From Desulfatitalea sp. BRH_c12 (lineage in GTDB: Bacteria; Desulfobacterota; Desulfobacteria; Desulfobacterales; Desulfosarcinaceae): 64,000 nt of DNA. Within the stretch, counting starts at the first letter, position 1; each line of letters opens with the position of its first letter. The stretch covers positions 1-64,000 of the forward strand of contig LADR01000039.1 in NCBI GenBank assembly GCA_000961655.1, read 5' to 3'. Shown one piece after another: positions 43,496-54,529 of this stretch. The translations under genes and the position numbers were made by a program. The notes under the pieces are model-generated. The model was not told where the DNA came from, searched no databases, and saw only the letters and a program-made list of their open reading frames with translations.

Positions 43496-44179
43496 ATGGC
43501 CGAAGAATCTTCTAAAGCGCTCGTTGTCACCATCGATGGTCCTTCCGGAGCGGGCAAAACGTCGGTCAGCAAACTGTTGGCCCAAAAACTGGGCTATCGC
43601 TACATCGATACCGGGGCGCTCTACCGCGCGATCGCATTGGCCGCCCGTCAGCAAGGTGTGTCAGCCGACGACGAAAGCGGGCTGGCCGAGCTTTGCCTCC
43701 GGCTTACGATTGACCTGAAATCATCCGACAGCGGCTTGCGCGTCATTCTCGATCGCACCGATGTGACGGACGCCATCCGCGAACCGCATATTTCCATGCT
43801 GGCCTCGGCTGTTTCGGCGCAACCGGTGGTCCGGTCCTATTTACTGTCCCTGCAAAGGGCCCTGGCCAGCAAAAAAAATGTCGTGGCTGAAGGCCGTGAC
43901 ATGGGTACGGTGGTCTTGCCTTGGGCTGACGCCAAATTTTTCCTGGATGCCGATCCGCGCATCCGCGCCCAACGGCGGTTTGAAGAGCTGCGCGGGCATA
44001 ATGATGCGCCCGACCTGGAATCGGTCGAGAAAGATATGCTCCTGCGGGATAAAAACGACAGCACACGCGCTGTCGCGCCCCTCGAACCGGCAAGCGATGC
44101 CATTCGCATCGATTCGACACGGCTTTCATTGCAGCAGGTGGTCGACTGCATGCTGGACCACATCCGTCGTATCCCCTAA
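43496..44179 (+). CDS. cmk: cytidylate kinase
   Basis: A 227-residue nucleoside monophosphate kinase (CMP/dCMP to the diphosphate). The P-loop is IDGPSGAGKTSVSKLLA at about residue 14, DTGALYRAIA and the CMP-binding insert follow, and AEGRDMGTVVLPWADAKFFLDAD is the family block. GAGGAA precedes the ATG. The following gene is rpsA, a widespread order. Confidence 0.97.
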   Translation: MAEESSKALVVTIDGPSGAGKTSVSKLLAQKLGYRYIDTGALYRAIALAARQQGVSADDESGLAELCLRLTIDLKSSDSGLRVILDRTDVTDAIREPHISMLASAVSAQPVVRSYLLSLQRALASKKNVVAEGRDMGTVVLPWADAKFFLDADPRIRAQRRFEELRGHNDAPDLESVEKDMLLRDKNDSTRAVAPLEPASDAIRIDSTRLSLQQVVDCMLDHIRRIP

Positions 44180-44303
44180 CTCGGAAAATCAGAAATTTTT
44201 CGTTGCAATTAAGCCATCCCTTGGGTATAGTGCTCGAATTACGCTGCCGTCATCAAACGATCGATGGTGCGAATATCAGGCCGAGGGGAGAACTTTTAGT
44301 CAA

Positions 44304-46103
44304 ATGAATAACATCGCTGAAAACGAATCAGAAGCAACCATCGAACCAAACACTTCCACACCAGACGATCAGATGTCTGCCGACATGCAAGATGATGATG
44401 CGCTCGACGCATCCGATTCTGATGAAGCCTCCATGGATGACCTCATGGACCTTTACGAGGAAAGCTTCAAACGCTTTGCCGAAGGCGAAGTGGTCACCGG
44501 TCGGATCATCTCCGTTGATAAAGACCACGTGCTGGTCGATATCGGCTACAAATCCGAAGGGCAGATCCGTATCGGAGAGTTCCAGGATGAAATGGGCCAG
44601 GTCAACGTCCAGCCGGGAGACAAGGTCGAGGTGATGGTGGAATGGTGGGACGACGAAAATGAAGTCGTCGTGCTGTCCAAGGAAAAAGCCGAAAAAGTCA
44701 AAGTCTGGGAAGAGATCAAAAAAGCATTCGAGGCCGATGAACCCATTGAAGGTGTCATCGCCAGCCGCGTTAAAGGCGGATTCTCCGTCGATATCGGCGT
44801 CAATGCATTTTTGCCGGGCTCGCAGGCCGACTTGCGCCCTGTGCGCAATTTGGACGAGATGGTGGGTAAAACCTACCGCTTCAAAGTTCTCAAATTCAAT
44901 CGCAAGCGCAGCAATATTGTGCTTTCGCGCCGCGTAATCCTTGAAGGCGAGCGCGAGTCCAAGCGCAGCACGACCCTGGCTTCCATCCATGAAGGCAAAG
45001 TGGTGGAAGGCGTTGTCAAGAACATCACCGAATACGGCGTGTTCGTCGATTTGGGCGGTGTGGACGGGCTGCTGCACATCACCGATATTTCTTGGGGCCG
45101 TGTCAAACACCCCTCCGAGCTCTTTTCGGTGGGTGACGAGATCAATGTGAAAATTCTCAATCTTGATCTTGAGCGCGAGCGGGTTTCCCTTGGCATGAAG
45201 CAGTTGGCTCCCGACCCATGGAGCACCGCGGCTGAAAAATACGCGATCGGTTCGCGCGTGGCTGGCCGCGTGGTCAGTCTCACCGATTACGGCGCCTTCG
45301 TGGAATTGGAAGAAGGCATCGAAGGCCTGATCCACGTATCCGAAATGTCCTGGACACGGAAAGTCCGCCATCCCAATAAAGTGGTGTCGGTGGGTGAAGA
45401 GGTCGAGGCTGTCGTTTTGGATATCAAACCGGAGAATCGCCGCATTTCTCTTGGCATGAAGCAGGCCATCCCTAACCCGTGGGATGTGATCAGCGACAAA
45501 TACCCGATCGGCACCACGATCGAAGGCAAAATCAAGAACATCACCGATTTCGGGTTGTTCATCGGCATCGACGAAGGTATCGACGGCCTGGTGCACATCT
45601 CCGATTTGTCCTGGACCAAGCGCATCAAGCACCCTTCCGAGATTTACAAGAAGGGCGATACGGTGCAGGCGATTGTGCTCGAGATCGACAAGGACAACGA
45701 GCGTTTCTCCCTGGGTGTCAAACAGTTGCAGGCCGATCCCTGGGATACCGTCGCCCAGCGGTATGAAGTGGGCAAAGAGATCACCGGGACCGTGACCAAT
45801 GTGACCGATTTCGGTGTCTTCGTTGAATTGGAAGAGGGTATCGAGGGGTTGGTGCATGTCTCTGAAATCAGCAAAGAGAAGATCAAGACCCCGGTCGGCA
45901 TGTTTAACGTCGGCGATTCGCTCACCGCCCGCGTGATGAACATCAATAGTGACGAACGCCGCATCGGGCTGTCCATCAAACGCCTCGATATGGAGAGCGA
46001 TCAGGATATGCTCAGCGACTATGTCAGCAATATCGGCCCGGCGACATCTTCGTTCGGAGAATTGCTGCGCGAGAATCTTCAGGAAAAACTCAACGAAGAT
46101 TAG
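44304..46103 (+). CDS. rpsA: 30S ribosomal protein S1
   Basis: A 599-residue ribosomal protein that recruits and unfolds mRNA on the 30S subunit. Six S1 repeats are visible, from GEVVTGRIISVDKDHVLVDIG near residue 58 to GTVTNVTDFGVFVELEEGIEGLVHVSEIS near 490. The first 55 residues form a long acidic, Asp/Ser-rich leader, unusual in S1. The ATG at 44304 has GGGGAG 13 bases upstream. A longer in-frame ORF reads back into cmk and is not supported. Confidence 0.97.
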   Translation: MNNIAENESEATIEPNTSTPDDQMSADMQDDDALDASDSDEASMDDLMDLYEESFKRFAEGEVVTGRIISVDKDHVLVDIGYKSEGQIRIGEFQDEMGQVNVQPGDKVEVMVEWWDDENEVVVLSKEKAEKVKVWEEIKKAFEADEPIEGVIASRVKGGFSVDIGVNAFLPGSQADLRPVRNLDEMVGKTYRFKVLKFNRKRSNIVLSRRVILEGERESKRSTTLASIHEGKVVEGVVKNITEYGVFVDLGGVDGLLHITDISWGRVKHPSELFSVGDEINVKILNLDLERERVSLGMKQLAPDPWSTAAEKYAIGSRVAGRVVSLTDYGAFVELEEGIEGLIHVSEMSWTRKVRHPNKVVSVGEEVEAVVLDIKPENRRISLGMKQAIPNPWDVISDKYPIGTTIEGKIKNITDFGLFIGIDEGIDGLVHISDLSWTKRIKHPSEIYKKGDTVQAIVLEIDKDNERFSLGVKQLQADPWDTVAQRYEVGKEITGTVTNVTDFGVFVELEEGIEGLVHVSEISKEKIKTPVGMFNVGDSLTARVMNINSDERRIGLSIKRLDMESDQDMLSDYVSNIGPATSSFGELLRENLQEKLNED

Positions 46104-46130
46104 TCTTTTATTCTATAGAGCTTGTATTGA

Positions 46131-46163
46131 GCGGCCGGCAGAGGAAGTACTTCTGTCGGCCGT
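46131..46163 (+). terminator. hairpin after rpsA
   Basis: GGCCGGCAGAGGAAGTAC pairs with the following CTTCTGTCGGCC, a long stem 28 bp after the rpsA stop. Only a broken T-run (GTCCTGTTTAT) follows, so termination may be partial. Confidence 0.55.
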
Positions 46164-46231
46164 CCTGTTTATAGATTACTGTTTTTTTCAAAATATCTTC
46201 AATACTGACCGATCGAAAGGAGTAACGCCGC

Positions 46232-47110
46232 ATGTTCTCCCGCAGGCATCCATATCTTCTCTTCCTGATGGTCATGGCCGCACTGGCGACCATAGGAATA
46301 GCGATTTTATCACTGGTGGTGGCGTCTGTCTCCGGCAAGAAGGCTGCCTACAATGGTGATATGGTGGGGGTGATTGAAATTGTCGGCGCCATTGTGGACA
46401 GCACTCCCATCATCGAACAGATCAAAGCCTTTCGTGAAGAGGAAAGCATCAAGGCCATCGTGTTGCGCATTGATTCCCCCGGTGGCGGGGTAGGCCCTTC
46501 CCAGGAGATTTATCGTGAGATACGCAAGACTTCGAGTGTCAAGAAGGTGATCACTTCCATGGGAGCGGTGGCGGCATCGGGTGGCTATTATGTGGCGGCC
46601 GCCTGCGACGGCATTGTCGCCAACCCAGGCACTATTACCGGCAGTATTGGGGTCATTATGGGTTATACCAACATGGAAGATCTGATGCAGAAAATCGGGC
46701 TGAGTGCCGTGGTGGTCAAAAGCGGGAAATACAAGGATATCGGTTCGCCGGTCCGGTCGATGTCGCCTGAAGAAAAATCGCTGCTGGAAGAGTTGACCCA
46801 ATCCATTCACCGTCAGTTTGTCGGAGATATTGCCGCCGGTCGGCGCATGGAGACTGCGCAAGTCGAACCCCTTGCCGATGGTCGCATTTTCACCGGCGAA
46901 GCCGCCAAAGAGATGGGCTTGGTAGACCGCTTGGGCAACTTTCAGGACGCCGTGCAGTGGGCCGGCGAATTGGGCGGTATCGAAGGTGACGTGGAAACCG
47001 TTTATCCCGAAGAAGAACGACTGCCTTTATTCCGCTACCTCATGGAATCGGTACTGCAGTTGTGGCATCAGAGTCAGGTCGGCGTTCGATTGCCGCAGGC
47101 GCGCATGTGA
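46232..47110 (+). CDS. sppA: signal peptide peptidase SppA
   Basis: A 292-residue inner-membrane serine protease, short form, that degrades cleaved signal peptides. One N-terminal helix (about 8-32) anchors it. The nucleophile is Ser116 in GAVAASGGYYVA and the general base lysine lies in KSGKYKDIGSP (about 163-168). LRIDSPGGGVGPSQEIY forms the substrate groove. AAGGAG precedes the ATG. It is the end of the cmk-rpsA-sppA run. Confidence 0.95.
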   Translation: MFSRRHPYLLFLMVMAALATIGIAILSLVVASVSGKKAAYNGDMVGVIEIVGAIVDSTPIIEQIKAFREEESIKAIVLRIDSPGGGVGPSQEIYREIRKTSSVKKVITSMGAVAASGGYYVAAACDGIVANPGTITGSIGVIMGYTNMEDLMQKIGLSAVVVKSGKYKDIGSPVRSMSPEEKSLLEELTQSIHRQFVGDIAAGRRMETAQVEPLADGRIFTGEAAKEMGLVDRLGNFQDAVQWAGELGGIEGDVETVYPEEERLPLFRYLMESVLQLWHQSQVGVRLPQARM

Positions 47111-47179
47111 TTTTCTGCGGAGCCCGAGAGGCGCGCTGGCCTGGTCCACTTCGGATAGGATGCGTTTACAGATTATTGG

Positions 47180-47785
47180 CTATAGGCTGGACACATCCCC
47201 CAGCGCTTCGCGGAGCACTTCCGGTTCATCTCCGATCAGCGAGATCACACTGGAAGGTATACCGGGTACCGGGCCACCGTCGATAACGATATCGAGCAGT
47301 TTGCCGAAATGATCTTCGATCAACCATGGTTCAGCGAAAGCCTCACCGCCGCGCGTTGAGGCGCTGGTAGAGAGAATGGGGTTGCCCAGCGCACTGATCA
47401 GGGCCATGCAGATTGGATTGTCCGGCACGCGAATTCCGGCTGTCTTGCGTTTGGTCAGCATCATTTTAGGAACTTGGTGGGAGCCTTCCAGAATAATCGT
47501 GTAAGGACCGGGCAAAAGGCGCCGCATGGTTTTGTAGGCGTAATTGGAAACTTTGGCGTACTGGCTGATATTTTTCAGATCCGAGCAGATAAAGCTGAAA
47601 GGTTTGGTTTTGGGCCACTGTTTGATTTGATAAACCCGTTCAATCGCTTTTTTGTTCATGATGTCGCATCCAATGCCGTACATGGTGTCGGTGGGATAGG
47701 CGATCACCCCACCGCTGCGGAGCACATCGATGACCTGCGCTATCTTGCGCGGTTGGGGATTGACGGGATTGATTTCCAGCAGCAC
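47180..47785 (-). CDS. threonylcarbamoyl-AMP synthase (Sua5/YciO/YrdC family)
   Basis: A 201-residue protein of the YrdC domain family. Members make threonylcarbamoyl-adenylate from Thr, bicarbonate and ATP for the t6A37 tRNA modification; the close paralogue YciO is less well defined. Conserved parts are GGVIAYPTDTMYGIGCD, KTKPFSFICSDL, LLPGPYTIILEG, GIRVPDNP and STSASTRGGEAF. The GxxxG and length are closer to the YciO type than to long Sua5, so I leave the symbol empty. It is convergent with sppA. Confidence 0.85.
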   Translation of the reverse strand: MLLEINPVNPQPRKIAQVIDVLRSGGVIAYPTDTMYGIGCDIMNKKAIERVYQIKQWPKTKPFSFICSDLKNISQYAKVSNYAYKTMRRLLPGPYTIILEGSHQVPKMMLTKRKTAGIRVPDNPICMALISALGNPILSTSASTRGGEAFAEPWLIEDHFGKLLDIVIDGGPVPGIPSSVISLIGDEPEVLREALGDVSSL

Positions 47786-48059
47786 GTTGTTCGATCCTGT
47801 ATAAGATATAAGTAAGCGTTGATAGTGTCAGTCGGTAAGCCAATGGGTTTTTTAATATCGACCGACGCTAATGTCAAATTCAGTTTGATGCCCGACAGGG
47901 TATTTTGTGCGAAATGATATCCATGTGTACTTAGCCCTTTAAGGCCAACACAAGATATGGTAAAAGTTACTGTTTAAGTACTCAATGGGTTGTATATATC
48001 GCTGATTTCAATTCAAAAATATAAAAATAGGCCGTAATTGCGACCATCTGGAGGTTATG

Positions 48060-49526
<1,467 letters not shown>

Positions 49527-49630
49527 GTCCGTGGCGCGTGGCCTGTATACCCGCCCTTGAAACGTCCTGGCAATGGGCCCTTGGATCAATACGCCATCAC
49601 TACGGCACGAATAGCAACGCAACCCTCTGC

Positions 49631-49663
49631 GCGTAAGCCGCTTGCGGGCTAACCGGCTTACGC
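49631..49663 (+). terminator. hairpin in the guaB-dnaE spacer
   Basis: GCGTAAGCCG and CGGCTTACGC form a perfect 10-bp stem around a 13-base loop about 100 bp after guaB. No T-run follows. It is followed by a degenerate octamer tandem (49678-49709). Confidence 0.45.
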
Positions 49664-49677
49664 TAACGGGGAAAACG

Positions 49678-49709
49678 GGCCCACGGGCCTACGGGTAAAC
49701 GGGCTGACG
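49678..49709 (+). repeat. degenerate octanucleotide tandem before dnaE
   Basis: Four successive 8-mers read GCCCACGG, GCCTACGG, GTAAACGG and GCTGACGC, a G-N3-ACGG pattern. The last unit runs to just before the dnaE start codon. Related pieces occur before korC (about 41596-41622) and before the DegT gene (about 53288-53305). Confidence 0.5.
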
Positions 49710-49711
49710 CA

Positions 49712-52700
49712 ATGACCGATTTCGTCCACCTCCACGTGCATACCATGTACAGCCTGCTGGACGGGGCAATCCGCCTGGATGCGCTGTTCAAGCGCGCCAA
49801 GGAGTTCGGCATGCACAGTGTGGCCATGACCGATCATGGCACCATGTTCAATGTGCTCGAATTCTACCAGAAGGCCAAGAAGGCTGGCGTAAAGCCGATT
49901 ATCGGGTGCGAGTGCTATGTCGCGCCGCGCACCATGGCCGACAAAACACCCATGGATGCCAAGGGTCTTACCCATCTGGTGCTGCTGGCTGAAACCCAGG
50001 AAGGCTACCGCAACCTGTGCCGTTTGGCCAGCCTTGGTCAGACGGAAGGCTTTTATTATAAGCCGCGCATCGATAAACAGTTACTGGCCGCGCACAGCAA
50101 AGGGCTGATCGGCATGTCGGCCTGCCTGCACGGCGAAATTCCCCAATTAATCAAAAACGGGCAGCTGGAGCGTGCCCAGGAGACGGCACGCTTTTATCAG
50201 GCGTTGTTCGGAGAAAATAATTTTTTTCTGGAAGTACAGAACAACGGTATCGATATCCAGGATATCGTCAACGCGGCTTTGCGTGAGATGAGCGCCCAAT
50301 TATCCATTCCCCTGGTGGCCAGCAACGATTGCCACTATCTGGACAAAGCCGATGTGCGCGCCCACGACGTGTTGTTGTGCGTCCAGACCGGCAAAACAGT
50401 CCATGACGCGGACCGATTCCGTTTTCGCACCGATCAGCTCTACTTCAAGCCCAAAGAGGAGATGGTCGCCTATTTCAAGGATTTTCCAGGCGCGATCGAA
50501 AACACCGTTTCCATTGCCAGCCGCTGCAATGTGTCCTTCGATTTCGACACGTATCATTTTCCGCATTTCAGTGATCCGTCGGGGCTCAGTGCCGAAGAGC
50601 TTTTCACGCGCCAGACGCGCGAGGGGTTCGCGCGTGTTTGGGAGTTGATTCGTGCCAAGAACCCGGACGCCGATGAGCACATCTACCGCGAACGTCTTGA
50701 ATATGAAATCGGCATCATCAACAAGATGGAGTTTCCCGGCTATTTTTTGATCGTGGCCGATTTCATCAATTATGCCAAGCAGAACAAAATTCCCGTGGGC
50801 CCGGGGCGCGGATCGGCGGCCGGCAGCCTTGTGGCGTATTCATTGGCGATCACCGATCTGGATCCGCTGGAGCATGGCCTGATTTTCGAGCGGTTTCTCA
50901 ATCCCGATCGCATCAGCATGCCTGATATCGATGTGGACTTCTGCATCAATGGCCGTGAAAACGTTTTCAAGTACGTGGTCGAGCGCTATGGCGGCTGGGA
51001 CTACGTGGCGCAGATCATCACCTTTGGAAAACTCAAGACCCGCGCCGTGATCCGCGATGTGGGCCGCGCCTTGGGCATTCCGCTCAGCGAGGTGGATGCC
51101 ATCGCCAAACTGGTTCCGGACGTGCTGAACATTTCGTTGGATGAGGCACTCGAACAGGAGTCTCAGCTGCGCGACCTGCAGGCCACGCGTCCGGAGGTCG
51201 CCGATTTGATCGCTATCTGCCGCACCCTCGAAGGGTTGCCGCGCCACGCGTCCACCCACGCCGCCGGCGTGGTGATTGGCGATAAGCCCCTGGTCGATTA
51301 TCTGCCCCTCTACAAAGGCAAAAAGGGCGAAGTGGTGACCCAGTTCGACATGAAGCATGTCGAACTGATCGGTCTGGTCAAGTTCGATTTTCTGGGGCTG
51401 CGCAACCTGACCGTTATCGATCACACCCTGGCGTTGATCGAACTGCAGGGCAAAACGCCTCCCGATCTTTCAAAACTCGATTTCAACGATGCGCCCACCT
51501 ATGCCCTGCTGGCGGCCGGCGATACAACCGGCGTGTTCCAATTGGAAAGCTCGGGGATGAAGGATCTGCTGATGCGCTTGCGTCCCGAATCTTTTGCCGA
51601 TGTCACCGCCCTGGTTGCCTTGTATCGGCCTGGCCCGCTGGACAGCGGTATGGTGGATGACTTTGTCGAGCGCAAACATGGCCGCAAGGCGGTCGAGTAC
51701 ATGCTGCCGGACCTTGCGCCGATTCTGCAAGAGACGTATGGCGTGATCATTTACCAGGAGCAGGTGATGAAAATCGCCAGCGCCCTGGCCAGCTACACCA
51801 TGGCCGAAGCCGACGGGCTGCGCAAGGCCATGGGCAAGAAGATCGCCGCCATGATGGCCGAACATCGCGAGCGCTTTACCAAGGGGGCGGTGGCCAACGG
51901 CCATGACGAAAAGAAAACCATCGCCCTGTTCGACCTTATGGAGAAGTTCGGCGGCTACGGCTTTAACAAATCCCACAGCGCGGCGTATGCGTTGATCGCG
52001 TACCAGACCGCCTATCTCAAGGCGCATTTCCCGGTAGAGTTCATTGCGGCGCTGCTGACCAGTGAAATGCACTCCATCGACGGCGTGGTCAAATACATCA
52101 ACGAGTGCCGCGCCCACCAGATCGAAGTCCTGCCACCGGACGTCAACAGCGGCGATACCACTTTTACCGTTGCCGATGGCAAAATCCGCTTTGGCCTGGT
52201 TGCTGTCAAAAATGTGGGCGAGGGCGCTGTCGAAGCGATCAGCGAAGAGCGCCGCGCCAATGGCCCGTTCACATCGCTTTTCAATTTTTGCGAACGGGTC
52301 GATCTGCGCAAGGTGAACAAACGGGTGGTGGAGAGTCTGATCGCCTGCGGCGCTTTCGATGGGACCGGTGCCGGCCGTGCCCAGTTGATGGCAGCGATGG
52401 AAGAAGCCCTTGATTATGGGCAAAAAGTCCAGAAAGAGCGCTGCGATCCACAGATGGGGCTCTTTGACGACGGTGCCGACTGCACCCTTTCCGTGACCCC
52501 GCCCGCATTGCCCAATTTGCCGGAATGGCCGGAAAGAGAGCGCCTGATGAAAGAGAAGGAAGCCCTGGGGTTCTATATTTCCGGCCACCCTTTGGCCCCG
52601 CATCAGCACATCATGACCAAATTCGGCAGTATCAGCAGCGCCACCATTGAAGAGGGCAGCGACGGCAAGACCGTGCGCATGGGCGGCATGGTGACCGGCC

Positions 52701-53242
52701 GCAAAGTGATCCGCACCAAAAAAGAAGAATTGATGGCTTTTATCCAACTCGAGGATATGGAAGGCAGTGTCGAGGTGGTGATATTTCCTTCAGTCTATGC
52801 CGGTTGCCAATTGCTGCTGACCGACGATCGGCCCATCCTTGTCCAGGGCAAGCTGCAGAAAGAAGAAAAAGGGGGCAAGCTGCTGGCCGACACCGTTATT
52901 GCCATGGAAGAAGCGGAGAAGTTTTGGGCGGCCGAGGTGCATATCACCATCGATACAGCACGCGTCGATCAGGGCATGCTTGCGCGCCTGCGTGAAATCG
53001 TACGCCGTTATCCAGGCGATTGTTCCGGCTGGTTGCACCTGAAGATGGCAGAAGATGTGGAGACGGTGATTGCCATGTCCGAAGCGTGGCAAATCCAACC
53101 CGGCGAGGGCCTCAGCCGCGAAATCAATGCGTTGCTGGGCTATGCGGCGGTCGAAACCCGCTGTGGCGAAATCAAGCCCGCGGCGGACAACGGGTTCAAA
53201 GCGCGCAACGGGAACGGGGGCCATAGGCGGGTTGGAAAATAG
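49712..53242 (+). CDS. dnaE: DNA polymerase III alpha subunit
   Basis: A 1176-residue replicative polymerase of DnaE1 type. The PHP domain occupies the N-terminus (DFVHLHVHTMYSLLDGAIRL), GPGRGSAAGSLVAYSL precedes the palm, and the catalytic aspartates lie in MPDIDVDFCINGRENV (about 405). The HASTHAAGVVI block and fingers follow, a helix-hairpin region near 800, and a C-terminal OB domain (VRMGGMVTGRKVIRTKKEE, about residue 990). Length fits the family. The start lies next to the octamer tandem, and no strong ribosome site is visible. Confidence 0.98.
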   Translation: MTDFVHLHVHTMYSLLDGAIRLDALFKRAKEFGMHSVAMTDHGTMFNVLEFYQKAKKAGVKPIIGCECYVAPRTMADKTPMDAKGLTHLVLLAETQEGYRNLCRLASLGQTEGFYYKPRIDKQLLAAHSKGLIGMSACLHGEIPQLIKNGQLERAQETARFYQALFGENNFFLEVQNNGIDIQDIVNAALREMSAQLSIPLVASNDCHYLDKADVRAHDVLLCVQTGKTVHDADRFRFRTDQLYFKPKEEMVAYFKDFPGAIENTVSIASRCNVSFDFDTYHFPHFSDPSGLSAEELFTRQTREGFARVWELIRAKNPDADEHIYRERLEYEIGIINKMEFPGYFLIVADFINYAKQNKIPVGPGRGSAAGSLVAYSLAITDLDPLEHGLIFERFLNPDRISMPDIDVDFCINGRENVFKYVVERYGGWDYVAQIITFGKLKTRAVIRDVGRALGIPLSEVDAIAKLVPDVLNISLDEALEQESQLRDLQATRPEVADLIAICRTLEGLPRHASTHAAGVVIGDKPLVDYLPLYKGKKGEVVTQFDMKHVELIGLVKFDFLGLRNLTVIDHTLALIELQGKTPPDLSKLDFNDAPTYALLAAGDTTGVFQLESSGMKDLLMRLRPESFADVTALVALYRPGPLDSGMVDDFVERKHGRKAVEYMLPDLAPILQETYGVIIYQEQVMKIASALASYTMAEADGLRKAMGKKIAAMMAEHRERFTKGAVANGHDEKKTIALFDLMEKFGGYGFNKSHSAAYALIAYQTAYLKAHFPVEFIAALLTSEMHSIDGVVKYINECRAHQIEVLPPDVNSGDTTFTVADGKIRFGLVAVKNVGEGAVEAISEERRANGPFTSLFNFCERVDLRKVNKRVVESLIACGAFDGTGAGRAQLMAAMEEALDYGQKVQKERCDPQMGLFDDGADCTLSVTPPALPNLPEWPERERLMKEKEALGFYISGHPLAPHQHIMTKFGSISSATIEEGSDGKTVRMGGMVTGRKVIRTKKEELMAFIQLEDMEGSVEVVIFPSVYAGCQLLLTDDRPILVQGKLQKEEKGGKLLADTVIAMEEAEKFWAAEVHITIDTARVDQGMLARLREIVRRYPGDCSGWLHLKMAEDVETVIAMSEAWQIQPGEGLSREINALLGYAAVETRCGEIKPAADNGFKARNGNGGHRRVGK

Positions 53243-53322
53243 ACGGAATAACCAGATAAGGATTTTGTCATTTGATGCAGGGAACTCCGGGCAAACGGTC
53301 TAACGACAAAGGAAAACGCTAA

Positions 53323-54462
53323 ATGAAAGTAGCTTTGCTGGATTTGAAGGCGCAATATCAGACGATCAGGGAAGAAATTCGGGCGTGCATCGATGAGATC
53401 TGCGACAGCCAGATGTTCATTCTTGGGCCGCAGGTTGAACAGATGGAAGCCGATATCGCCCGGTATTGTCAAACCGGCCATGCCGTCGGCGTGTCGTCCG
53501 GGTCCGACGCATTGATAATCGCCTTGATGGCGGTCGGGATCGGACCGGGTGATCGGGTGATCACCACGCCCTACACCTTTTTCGCCACGGCCGGCGCCAT
53601 TGCGCGGGTGGGGGCCGTACCCGTGTTCGTGGATATCGATCCAGCGACGTACAACCTGGATCCGGAACGCCTGGCGGCTTGCTTGGATGACATGGATGCC
53701 GCCGCGCGCGCGACCGTCAAAGCCGTGATTCCGGTACACCTGTATGGCCAGTGTGCGGACATGGACCCGATCCTGGACGTCTGCCGCCGTTACGGGCTTG
53801 TCGTCGTGGAAGATGCCGCCCAGGCCATCGGTGCGGAGTACAAAGGCCGGCGGGCCGGCAGCATGGGTGATTTTGGCTGTTTTTCTTTCTTTCCTTCCAA
53901 GAACCTCGGCGCCTTCGGCGATGGTGGCGTCGTGACCACGCGCTCACCCGAGTATGACCGTCAGTTGCGGTTGCTGCGCATGCACGGCATGGCACCCAAA
54001 TACTACCACCAGGTCATCGGGGGCAACTTCCGCCTGGATGCCCTGCAGGCTGCTATCGTCAAAATCAAGTTGGCCTATCTGGATGATTGGACGCGCGCAC
54101 GGCAGCACAATGCCGCCACTTACCGGCGCATGTTCGCGGATGCGGGGCTCGCCGAGCGCATCCAGGCACCGGCCGAAGTCCACACCCGGCATATCTACAA
54201 TCAATTCATCATTCGGGTGGCCGAGGGCCGCGATGCGCTTCGCGACTACCTGGGCCAAAAAGAGATCGGTTGCGATATTTACTATCCAGTGCCGCTGCAC
54301 CGCCAGGCGTGTTTCGCCTATTTAGATTACCGTCCCGGCGATTTTCCCGAATCGGAACGTGCCGCCGAGCAGACCCTGGCGCTGCCCATTTACCCGGAAT
54401 TGCCGGCGGATCAGCTGGCGTATGTGGTGGCCTGTATTCAGGAATTTGTGCGTAAACAGTGA
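53323..54462 (+). CDS. DegT/DnrJ/EryC1-family sugar aminotransferase
   Basis: A 379-residue pyridoxal-phosphate aminotransferase that aminates keto-sugar nucleotides for surface polysaccharide. The N-terminus VALLDLKAQYQTIREEI, GVSSGSDALIIALMA, VIPVHLYGQCADMD, VEDAAQAIGAEY and the lysine block FSFFPSKNLGAFGDGG are all typical; overall most like WbpE-type enzymes. No other sugar gene is adjacent. It sits between dnaE and the menaquinone genes. Confidence 0.92.
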   Translation: MKVALLDLKAQYQTIREEIRACIDEICDSQMFILGPQVEQMEADIARYCQTGHAVGVSSGSDALIIALMAVGIGPGDRVITTPYTFFATAGAIARVGAVPVFVDIDPATYNLDPERLAACLDDMDAAARATVKAVIPVHLYGQCADMDPILDVCRRYGLVVVEDAAQAIGAEYKGRRAGSMGDFGCFSFFPSKNLGAFGDGGVVTTRSPEYDRQLRLLRMHGMAPKYYHQVIGGNFRLDALQAAIVKIKLAYLDDWTRARQHNAATYRRMFADAGLAERIQAPAEVHTRHIYNQFIIRVAEGRDALRDYLGQKEIGCDIYYPVPLHRQACFAYLDYRPGDFPESERAAEQTLALPIYPELPADQLAYVVACIQEFVRKQ

Positions 54463-54529
54463 TTATTAAGATGAAAAAGACAGGTGTTCCACTAATTTAC
54501 TTGCCGCTTTCAACCCGGGTGAAACCGAT

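Noticed and set aside
44328-45857. A 509-codon ORF antisense to rpsA
   Set aside because: It is a mirror of the S1 repeats, with repeated FQFHEDTEIGH-like pieces. rpsA is certain, so this is a shadow.
47786-48059. Purine riboswitch before guaB
   Set aside because: The leader is AT-rich without the conserved junction bases; I see only a weak TATATA stretch.
49678-49709. CRISPR-like array
   Set aside because: The repeats are 8 bp and degenerate without spacers, and no cas gene is present.
51470-52747. A 425-codon ORF antisense to dnaE
   Set aside because: Shadow of dnaE, no ribosome site and no recognisable motif.
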